Below, piece after piece: positions 15,905 through 22,137 of a stretch of 22,137 bases of DNA. Position numbers and translations under genes: made by a program. The notes under the pieces were generated by a model, which saw only the letters and a program-made list of their open reading frames with translations, ran no database searches and was not told the DNA's origin. Each line of letters begins with the position of its first letter. Positions within the stretch are counted from its first letter, which is position 1. The stretch is from DATBFX01 sp036558305 (GTDB lineage Bacteria > Chloroflexota > Chloroflexia > Thermomicrobiales > UBA6265), in NCBI GenBank assembly GCA_036558305.1, contig DATBFX010000421.1, forward strand, positions 1 through 22,137, written 5' to 3'.

Positions 15905-15955
15905 CGTTCCCCTCTCCCGCGCACCGGGAGAGGGGGCAGGGGGTGAGGGTCGTCA
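15905..15955 (-). repeat. Dispersed GC-rich palindromic repeat, copy 2 (inverted)
   Basis: The same 11-bp stem core as copy 1 occupies 15909-15935. The flanking GACCCTCACCCC sequence is on the minus strand at about 15942-15953. Its edge overlaps the TGA stop (15953-15955) of the small membrane protein. Confidence 0.8.
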
Positions 15956-16153
15956 ATGCACCTGCCGCCACATGAAGATCCCAACGCCGACGCAGACGAA
16001 CAGCAGAGCCAGGATCGAGCAACCGATGGCGAACACGCTCCCCGTACCGACGGTCGACTCGTCGACCGCGGCCGGTGGGGGCGGTGCCACGGGCACCCCC
16101 GCCTCGTCGGGCGGGGGCGCCTCAACGGTCGGTTCTTCGTCCGGTTGACTCAA
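15953..16153 (-). CDS. Small single-pass membrane protein, Pro-rich
   Basis: The protein is 66 residues. Residues 1-37 are acidic and Pro/Ala-rich; about 40-60 form one hydrophobic helix (FAIGCSILALLFVCVGVGIFM), ending in WRQVH. The start is TTG (16151-16153), six bases after the TAG stop of the gene above. AGGAAG, overlapping that stop codon, serves as ribosome binding site, so translation is probably coupled. No ATG is available. The tight spacing with the exported protein upstream supports an operon. Function is unknown; the acidic tail and membrane anchor would suit a partner of the exported protein, which is inference only. The gene ends at the edge of a dispersed repeat. Confidence 0.65.
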   Translation of the reverse strand: MSQPDEEPTVEAPPPDEAGVPVAPPPPAAVDESTVGTGSVFAIGCSILALLFVCVGVGIFMWRQVH

Positions 16154-16159
16154 TGCTTC

Positions 16160-17137
16160 CTATCCGGCGCCGTTCCAACGCCAGGCGCCGTCCTCCAGGG
16201 CGAAGGCGTAGCGCACGAAGTCTTCCTGGGTGTTGACGGCCTGGCGGACCAATGCGGTCGCGTGGGTCGCATCGATGACGTCCACTTCGCCGGCCCGCTC
16301 CCAAACGTACGGCGTCGAGGCCATCAACGTCGCCAGCGCCGCGACCGGATCGGTCGAGGTGTTGCTCTGCAGCAACTGGGCGCGGTAGTCCGACGTCAGC
16401 AACGGCAAGAAGAGCTCGGGGCGACCGGTCGCCCAGCAGGAGGTCATCTGGGAGAGCAGCGCGTCGATCGCCTGCGGGATTGCTCCCTCGGCGCCCGGTG
16501 AGGCGGAGGCGGTGGAGACGTCAGACACGGTCGGCGTCGCCGGTGCCGGCTGGGCGACCGGAGTCGCGGCGGTCGGAGACCCTTCGGCTTCGGGTGAACC
16601 GGAGGTCGTCAGATTCAACGGCTGTGTCGCGCAGGGAACATAGCCGGTCATCTGGCGGGTGGCGAACAGGATCCGCCGGCCGGCGCAGTTGTCTGAGATG
16701 GGGATGAGACTCAGGGTATCGCCGTTGCGATCCCAGGTGTAGGTGCCGGTGGCGGCGTCTTGCGTGTTGCCGACGATGGAGGGGTTCGCGCACGAAAGCA
16801 GCCCGTCCTTGTCGGTGACCGTCAGCGTTTTGCCGTCGACGGTGTAGGTACCCGACACCATCTCGCCGTTGACGTCGGCGCGCTCGGTGGCGTAGGTGCC
16901 GTCCGTGCGGAAGATGATCTGCCACCGGCCGTAGAGGGCGGGACCGTTGGTGAGGTCCATCGGGACGTCGGGGATGGTGATGACGACGGTGTAGGTGCCG
17001 GCGATACTCTTGGTGGGATCGCTCGTGTCCTGGGCGATGGCGGCCAACGGCACGACCAGACACACCAGGAGGGCGATGGCGACGACCACGTGCCCGAACG
17101 AGTGGCTGCGCCAACGCGACGACTTCGTTCCCGCCAT
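16160..17137 (-). CDS. Exported two-domain protein with NTF2-like C-terminal region
   Basis: The protein is 325 residues. Residues 1-35 are a Sec signal peptide (hydrophobic VVVAIALLVCLVVPLAA, cleavage after AIA before QDTSD). Residues about 45-165 form a beta-rich domain with repeated GTYT-type strands (GTYTVV, SGTYTVDGKTLTV, GTYTWDRNGDTLSL), a lipocalin-like pattern. It contains four cysteines (C116, C151, C169 and C234 in the linker or C-domain). A Pro/Ala/Thr linker (about 178-218) joins a C-terminal region (about 220-325) with the look of an NTF2/SnoaL-like fold: a helix with CWATGRPELFLPLL, then strands through VWERAGEVDVIDATHATALV to a final WRWNG. Function is unknown; family assignment is by pattern only. 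The ATG at 17135-17137 has a GGGG/GGAG purine stretch upstream. It is followed directly by the small membrane protein. Confidence 0.8.
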   Translation of the reverse strand: MAGTKSSRWRSHSFGHVVVAIALLVCLVVPLAAIAQDTSDPTKSIAGTYTVVITIPDVPMDLTNGPALYGRWQIIFRTDGTYATERADVNGEMVSGTYTVDGKTLTVTDKDGLLSCANPSIVGNTQDAATGTYTWDRNGDTLSLIPISDNCAGRRILFATRQMTGYVPCATQPLNLTTSGSPEAEGSPTAATPVAQPAPATPTVSDVSTASASPGAEGAIPQAIDALLSQMTSCWATGRPELFLPLLTSDYRAQLLQSNTSTDPVAALATLMASTPYVWERAGEVDVIDATHATALVRQAVNTQEDFVRYAFALEDGAWRWNGAG

Positions 17138-17322
17138 GCTCCGCCCCTTTGCTGGTCGTCGCCGGTTCCGGACCGGCGTCTACCGTTCGCGCGCCGTTTA
17201 TCTTGTCGGAGTGTAGCCGGTTCGGGCGGAGACCGCGCGGCGAGGCCGATCCGGCTCCGCTCCCGAATCGCTCGGCGATTGGCCGAACGGCGGCGACGCG
17301 GTCGGTCGTGCTACCGTACGAG

Positions 17323-17351
17323 TTGACGCCGTAAGCACGGAAGTCTAGCAT
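17323..17351 (+). promoter_or_regulatory. Promoter for the Asp-box surface protein gene
   Basis: TTGACG (17323-17328, 5/6) and TAGCAT (17346-17351, 4/6) are separated by 17 bases. They sit about 135 bases before the start in the 347-base gap between divergent genes 17138-17484. I saw no other gene or clear operator in that gap. Confidence 0.6.
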
Positions 17352-17484
17352 GCGGTTCCAAGACCCGGCCTGTACCCGACTGCCCGACCGATCGTGATCA
17401 GGTCGGAGCAGAGCGCCGTTCGGTCGTTTCTCGTCACCGCGGTTTCGGAACCCGCGACGCAACCGGGCTAGTTGGGAGATGACG

Positions 17485-20094
17485 ATGCATCGACGGTCGA
17501 CTCGGGCACCAGGTCAAGGTCGCGGATTCCAGATCGGCGCGGTAATCCGCCTGATCGCGCTGCTGCTGATGATGTCGGCGCTGGTTCCCATCGGGGCGTC
17601 GGCATCCGAGGACCCGGGCAACGAGGGTGCCGGCGAATTGCCGCGCCCTTCGACGTCGATCATCTCGCCGCCGACCGAGCTCTTGAGCGGGATCGCCGCG
17701 GCCGCCGTCACCGGTGAAGATCCGCGTTGGGTTGGCCACCTGCCGCCCGGCGTGTCGTTCCCCGCGTTGAACGCGTCGGTCGAAGCCGCGGCCGCCGGCG
17801 GCAACGGGCAGAATGGCGCGACGGGATCGCACCAGCAGGTGCCGTTCCGCAATCCGGCGCCGGCCTTCAGCCGCAACCTGATGATCAGCCGGGCGGTCGG
17901 CAACTACCCGACGAGCACGGAACCGCACATCGCCGCCGATCCCACCGACCCGGACCACCTCGTGATGGGGGTGATCGACTTCAACCTGCCGTCGATCGCG
18001 ATCTACGTCAGCTTCGACGGCGGCGAAACCTGGGACGGGCCGCACCAGCCACGCTACTTCCGCGAGGACTTCGCCGTCGGCGGCGACCCCGTGATCGCGT
18101 TCGACCGCGACGGCAACGTCTACGCCTCGCTCCTCTCGATCGGCGTCCAGGAATTCCAGATCGGCACGCTCCTCTCCGCCACCGAAGTCTCGTCGGTGGT
18201 GGTCGCCAAATCGACCGACGGCGGTCTGACCTGGGGCGACGGCATCCCCGCCGCGCGCAGTCGGGTGACGACCGTCAGCAACGTCGATTCGGCGGGGAAA
18301 GAGCGCGGCATCATCACCTCCGGCTTCCTCGACAAGGAATGGATGACGGTCGGCCCCAGCCAGGACGATCCCAGCAAAGACACGATCTACCTGACCTTCA
18401 CCGACTTCGAATCGAGCAACACCGTCATCTACTCCGACGAACTCCCCTACCTGATCCCGATCGCGACCGAGACGACGATCCGGATGGTGAAGTCGGACGA
18501 CGGCGGCACCACCTGGAGCCAGCCGGTACCGGTCAGCCCGACCGCCCGCTACGCCCAGACGTATAGCGGCGGGATCGGGAGCGGCGAGTCGGAGCAGTTC
18601 GGGTTGCTGGCCCCACCGGCGCCGAAACCGGGCGCCGCCACGGACGAGAACGAGGACGGGACCGATCAGGTCGAACAGGCGACGACCAGCGCCCTGCGTC
18701 CGCAACGCTTCGTTCAAGGGTCGCAACCGCGGGTCCTCTCGGACGGGACGGTCCTGGTCGCCTGGTTCGACTCGACCGACGACGGTCCGAGTCAGGGCTT
18801 GCAGTTGATCAACGTTGCCCGCTCGACCGACGGCGGCCGATCGTTCGGCGACCCGATCCAGGCGGCCATCGGCCGCGAGTGGCACGGGCCGGCGCGGACG
18901 ATTCCCCTCCGGCTCGACGGTTCGAAATTTCCCCAAATGGCGATCGGTCCGAACGACGAGGTCTACATCGGCTACGCCGCCCAACCGGTCGACAAACCGA
19001 GGGACGACGGCGACATCTACCTCATCGCCTCGATGGACAAGGGTCAGACCTGGGACCAACCGGTCCGGGTCAACCAGGACCCGAAAGGCACTCTCCAATT
19101 CTTACCCGCGGTCGCCGTCAATCCCAGCGGCCTCGTCGGCGTGATGTGGGGTGACAGCCGCGACGATCCCGACGAGATCCGCTTCAACGTCTATTTCACG
19201 AAGTCCGACGACCACGGCAAGACGTTCGGTTTCACGCTGCCGGATCAAAACTTCACGGCGCCGGACTCCCGCGTCACCGACTTCCCGTCGAGCTCGAACC
19301 GCGTTTGTCCGACCTGTGCCCCGGAAGTCGGCGACTACTGGGCAATGGCGGCCAACGAGAAGGACTTCTACCTCGTCTGGGGCGACACCCGGCTCGGCGA
19401 ATTCGGCGGGTTCAACACCCAGATCGCGTTTGCCCGGCAAGAGGCGATCCCCAACCCGACCCTCTTCTTGAACCCGCCGTCGGGCTCGGCCGGCCGCGTC
19501 GTCGACATCCAGGGGCACGGGTTCCAGCCCGAAAGCAACATCCTGCTGCTCGTCAGCGGGGTGATCGTCGCCAATCCCCGCACAGACGACAAGGGCGTGT
19601 TCACGACCTCGATCTACATGCCGCTGACGGGCCAGGGACCGACCAGCATCAGCGCCTTCGACGAGACGGGCAATGCGGCGACCGCCTCGTTCTACACCGA
19701 GTTCGGGTTCGACACGCTCCAGCAGTCGCTCGACGCGATCAACAAACAGATCGGGGTGACGTCACCGGTACCGGGAGCGGCGACGCCCGCCGCCGCGACG
19801 CCGGCCGCGGCGACGCCGGGCGCCGGACCCCATTTCGGGACACCGGTTGCCGGCCCGCACTTCGGGACGCCGGTGCCGTCGCCGTCGCCATCTGCGTCCG
19901 CCTCGCCGGTCGCACTGAGCAATGGCGGGAGCAGCTCATCCGGCGAGTCGGCGATGGTCGTATTATCGGTTGGGCGACCGACGTTCGGCGGCCTGGGTCT
20001 TGCATTGGTGGCGTTCGCCGTGGCCGCGACCGGCTCCCTCTTCTGGTGGCGTCGCCGCCAGGACGCAAGGCGGCACGCCGCGGGCGCCCGCTGA
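17485..20094 (+). CDS. Asp-box (BNR/sialidase-like) beta-propeller surface protein
   Basis: The protein is 869 residues. The N-terminus has a signal peptide (hydrophobic segment about 16-38, cleavage near ASA before SEDP). The main part (about 125-655) is a beta-propeller with six Asp-box motifs SxDxGxT(W/F): SFDGGETW (176-183), STDGGLTW (243-250), SDDGGTTW (337-344), STDGGRSF (447-454), SMDKGQTW (516-523) and SDDHGKTF (574-581). A CPTCAP pair follows at about 608-613. Residues about 658-735 resemble an Ig/TIG-like domain. A Pro/Ala/Ser stalk (about 760-825) contains a 9-residue repeat. A C-terminal helix (about 838-855) is followed by RRRQDARR, a membrane anchor. I see no FRIP motif of true sialidases, so enzyme activity is unproven; binding is as likely. 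Start 17485 is preferred because GGGAG is six bases away; the ATG at 17479 abuts it directly. Confidence 0.88.
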   Translation: MHRRSTRAPGQGRGFQIGAVIRLIALLLMMSALVPIGASASEDPGNEGAGELPRPSTSIISPPTELLSGIAAAAVTGEDPRWVGHLPPGVSFPALNASVEAAAAGGNGQNGATGSHQQVPFRNPAPAFSRNLMISRAVGNYPTSTEPHIAADPTDPDHLVMGVIDFNLPSIAIYVSFDGGETWDGPHQPRYFREDFAVGGDPVIAFDRDGNVYASLLSIGVQEFQIGTLLSATEVSSVVVAKSTDGGLTWGDGIPAARSRVTTVSNVDSAGKERGIITSGFLDKEWMTVGPSQDDPSKDTIYLTFTDFESSNTVIYSDELPYLIPIATETTIRMVKSDDGGTTWSQPVPVSPTARYAQTYSGGIGSGESEQFGLLAPPAPKPGAATDENEDGTDQVEQATTSALRPQRFVQGSQPRVLSDGTVLVAWFDSTDDGPSQGLQLINVARSTDGGRSFGDPIQAAIGREWHGPARTIPLRLDGSKFPQMAIGPNDEVYIGYAAQPVDKPRDDGDIYLIASMDKGQTWDQPVRVNQDPKGTLQFLPAVAVNPSGLVGVMWGDSRDDPDEIRFNVYFTKSDDHGKTFGFTLPDQNFTAPDSRVTDFPSSSNRVCPTCAPEVGDYWAMAANEKDFYLVWGDTRLGEFGGFNTQIAFARQEAIPNPTLFLNPPSGSAGRVVDIQGHGFQPESNILLLVSGVIVANPRTDDKGVFTTSIYMPLTGQGPTSISAFDETGNAATASFYTEFGFDTLQQSLDAINKQIGVTSPVPGAATPAAATPAAATPGAGPHFGTPVAGPHFGTPVPSPSPSASASPVALSNGGSSSSGESAMVVLSVGRPTFGGLGLALVAFAVAATGSLFWWRRRQDARRHAAGAR
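19822..19875 (+). repeat. 27-bp direct repeat in the stalk of the Asp-box protein
   Basis: Two tandem 27-base units, 19822-19848 and 19849-19875, encode GPHFGTPVA and GPHFGTPVP in the membrane-proximal stalk. Differences are mostly at third codon positions, so the repeat is not newly made. Confidence 0.8.
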
Positions 20095-20103
20095 GGCGCG
20101 TTT

Positions 20104-20194
20104 GCGGGTCGTAGGGGCGGACCGCCGTGTCCGCCCTTGCCCGAATGCCGCGGACGTCGAGGGCGGACACGGCGGTCCGCCCCTACGAATCCGC
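20104..20194. repeat. Long inverted repeat between Asp-box gene and solute-binding gene
   Basis: A perfect 28-bp inverted repeat (20110-20137 with 20160-20187) has a 22-base loop. It extends by another six pairs (20104-20109 with 20189-20194) past one bulged base and one G-T wobble. It starts ten bases after the Asp-box stop. It may be a dispersed element of the GC-rich type seen in many genomes, or a strong bidirectional terminator. No T-run follows. Confidence 0.85.
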
Positions 20195-20293
20195 GAACGT
20201 GGCGCCAACCGCCTCGCGGATGTCGACGATCGATCGCGAGGGCCGGTTCACGCGGCCAGATGACGGCGCCTCCGGCGCCGGGGGGACCGACCG

Positions 20294-22137
20294 ATGGCAG
20301 ACCTCTCGTCTTTGCTCGCGGAACTCGCGGCGGGGCGGCTCAACCGCCGCCAGTTGGTGCAGCGAGCCGCCGCCCTCGGGTTGTCGGCGCCGCTGATCTC
20401 GTTGCTGGACAACCAGCCGGAGGCGTTCGCCCAGCAGGCGACGCCGGCGGCGTCGCCCGTGGCCGCGGCCGGCGGTCAAGTCGGACCGGCCGTCGATAAG
20501 GTGACGTTCGGCGCCTACAACGTCGACCAGGCGCCGCTCAACATCCAGAACGGGGACATCGACCTCTACATCTTCGGATTGAAAACGGCGGGGGCGCAGA
20601 GTCTGCAGGGCGTCCAGAGCGTCCGCCTGATCCAGGCGCCGGCGTCGACCCTCTCCCTGATCCTCAACCCTGCCCCGGCCCCCGACGGGCAACTCAACCC
20701 CTTCTCGATCCTCCAGGTCCGGCAGGCGATGCAGGTGCTCGTCGACCGCGACTTCATCGCCAACGACATTTTCCAGGGTCGCGCAGCGCCGATGGTGACC
20801 AACGTCACGCCGTTCGACTACGACCAATTGACGGTCTTCCCGGTCGTGGCCGCGACCAACATCCACTACGACCCCGACTACGCCACCCAGGCGATCACCC
20901 AGGCGATGCAGGGGGCCGGCGCGGCGTTGACCAACAACGTCTGGACGTTCAACGGCCAACCGATCGTGATCAAGATCATCACCCGGGTCGAGGACGAGCG
21001 CCGCGACATCGGCGACACCGTCCGCGCGGCCCTGGAAAAGGTGGGGTTCCAGACCCAACCGCTCTACCAGCAGTTCGGTCCGGCCACCCTCGCGGTCTAC
21101 GCCAGCGATCCGAAATCGTTCAACTGGCACGTCTACACCGAAGGTTGGGGGCGGGGCGCGGCGGTGCGCTACGACGACGCGGGCGTCAACCAGTTCTACG
21201 CGCCGTGGTTGGGCAATATGCCGGGCTGGCAGGAGGTCGGGTTCTGGCAGTACCAGAACCAGCAACTCGACGACCTCGGCCAGAAACTCTACCGCGGCGG
21301 GTTCGCGAGTCAGGACGAGCGCAACCAGATCTACCAGCAAATGATCCAGATCGGCCTGAGCGAATCGGTCCGCGTCTGGCTCGTCACCGCGCTGCAGAGT
21401 TTCCCGGTGCGGGCCGAGGTCGAGAACCTGACGGTCGATCTCGTCAGCGGGCCGAAGAACATCTACGCGCTGCGGGGCGCCGACATCCAGGGCAGGAACG
21501 ACATCAAGGTCGGCAACCTCTGGGTCTGGACGGAACGGACGACCTGGAACCCGGTCGGAGGGTTCGGCGACGTCTACAGCCAGGACATCTACCGCAACCT
21601 GACCGACCCGCCGCTGGTCAACCACCCGTTCACCGGTCTGCCCCAGAATTTCCGGGCGAGCGCGACCGTCGAGACGGCGGGACCGAGCGGCACGATGCCG
21701 GTGCCGGCGGACGCGGTCGTCTGGGACGCGACGAACGACGCCTGGACCCCGGTCGCCGCCGGGGCGACGGCGAAAAGCAAGGTCGCCTTCGACTACTCCA
21801 AGTTCTTCGCGGCGCCGTGGCACCACGGGCAACCGATCACGATGGCCGACGTGATCTACCCGATCGCCCAGGGGTTCGAGATCGCCTACGACCAGAACAA
21901 AGTGCAGATCGAGCCGGCACTGGGGATCACCTCGCGGCCGGTGCTCGAAGCGTTCAAGGGGTACAAGGTCGTCGACGACCACACGCTGGAGGTCTACGTC
22001 GACTACTGGCACTTCGACCAGAGCTACATCGCCTCCTATGCCAACCCGTCGGGGGTCGCGACGCCGTGGGAGTTGCTGGCGGCGATGGACGACGTCGTCT
22101 TCGCCAAGCGGCAGGGGGCGTACAGCGACACCTCCGC
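20294..22137 (+). CDS. ABC transporter solute-binding protein, family 5, permuted halves (runs off right edge)
   Basis: An open frame runs from the ATG at 20294 to the window end without a stop (614 codons). The N-terminus has a Tat-like leader: RLNRRQLVQR (15-24), then a short hydrophobic stretch and a cleavage site near FA-QQA (about 46). The rest resembles a family-5 (peptide, nickel or oligosaccharide) extracytoplasmic binding protein. However, the part normally in the second half comes first: GDIDLY (about 87-92), LNPFSILQVRQAMQVLVDRDFI (about 133-154), EGWGRG (about 283-288). The part normally in the first half follows: WHHGQPITMADVIYPIAQGFEIAY (about 507-530) and VVDDHTLEVYVDYWHF (about 559-574). 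It would bind a solute outside the cell and feed an ABC importer whose permease genes may follow. The substrate is unknown. Confidence 0.82.
   Translation, partial: MADLSSLLAELAAGRLNRRQLVQRAAALGLSAPLISLLDNQPEAFAQQATPAASPVAAAGGQVGPAVDKVTFGAYNVDQAPLNIQNGDIDLYIFGLKTAGAQSLQGVQSVRLIQAPASTLSLILNPAPAPDGQLNPFSILQVRQAMQVLVDRDFIANDIFQGRAAPMVTNVTPFDYDQLTVFPVVAATNIHYDPDYATQAITQAMQGAGAALTNNVWTFNGQPIVIKIITRVEDERRDIGDTVRAALEKVGFQTQPLYQQFGPATLAVYASDPKSFNWHVYTEGWGRGAAVRYDDAGVNQFYAPWLGNMPGWQEVGFWQYQNQQLDDLGQKLYRGGFASQDERNQIYQQMIQIGLSESVRVWLVTALQSFPVRAEVENLTVDLVSGPKNIYALRGADIQGRNDIKVGNLWVWTERTTWNPVGGFGDVYSQDIYRNLTDPPLVNHPFTGLPQNFRASATVETAGPSGTMPVPADAVVWDATNDAWTPVAAGATAKSKVAFDYSKFFAAPWHHGQPITMADVIYPIAQGFEIAYDQNKVQIEPALGITSRPVLEAFKGYKVVDDHTLEVYVDYWHFDQSYIASYANPSGVATPWELLAAMDDVVFAKRQGAYSDTS

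Noticed and set aside
19970..20094. LPXTG sortase signal at the C-terminus of the Asp-box protein
   Set aside because: The hydrophobic helix and basic tail are present but no LPXTG-like motif precedes them.
20183..22012. 609-residue open frame on the minus strand
   Set aside because: It lies opposite the solute-binding gene, is Arg/Val/Asp-rich without domain motifs and spans the intergenic inverted repeat. It is a high-GC antisense frame.

Overview
The window is GC-rich bacterial DNA with dense coding, short intergenic gaps and several GC-rich dispersed hairpin repeats. Proteins with Tat-like solute-binding leaders, very large LAL-type LuxR regulators, Thr/Pro-rich linkers and many secreted Asp-box or unknown proteins suggest a Chloroflexota bacterium of the Thermomicrobia type. 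This is an inference from gene style; no rRNA or tRNA is present to confirm it.

Layout. 1-4863, minus strand: the start of a secreted or membrane-anchored protein cut by the window edge (1-314), a flavin-containing monooxygenase-like enzyme (689-1978) and a large LAL/MalT-type regulator (2194-4863). The regulator is divergent from a flavin amine oxidase (4998-6443, plus). After a ~640-base gap with no recognised gene come three plus-strand genes: a small secreted protein (7090-7680), a macro-domain protein (7870-8400) and a SWIM zinc-finger protein (8510-10582). These face a membrane diguanylate cyclase (10610-12310, minus) and a MerR-like coiled-coil protein (12509-13207, minus).

13208-20294: a structured intergenic region precedes a multi-domain LytR-CpsA-Psr protein (13562-15817, plus). 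It carries a tandem-repeat hairpin, a Rho-independent terminator and a second hairpin next to the Shine-Dalgarno. Next come a minus-strand pair of exported or membrane proteins (16160-17137 and 15953-16153) and a large Asp-box beta-propeller surface protein (17485-20094, plus). A long inverted repeat (20104-20194) separates that gene from a solute-binding protein that runs off the right edge (20294-22137).

The strongest oddities are three. The solute-binding protein has its family-5 halves in the reverse of the usual order. The LCP protein fuses a cytoplasmic zinc ribbon, a membrane helix, a long Thr-rich stalk, a carbohydrate-binding-like module and the LCP domain. The LCP leader has four segments able to form mutually exclusive pairings. 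The right half is mainly envelope and surface biology; the left half is oxidoreductases with a transcription regulator. I saw no CRISPR array, transposase, integrase, phage gene or defence system.
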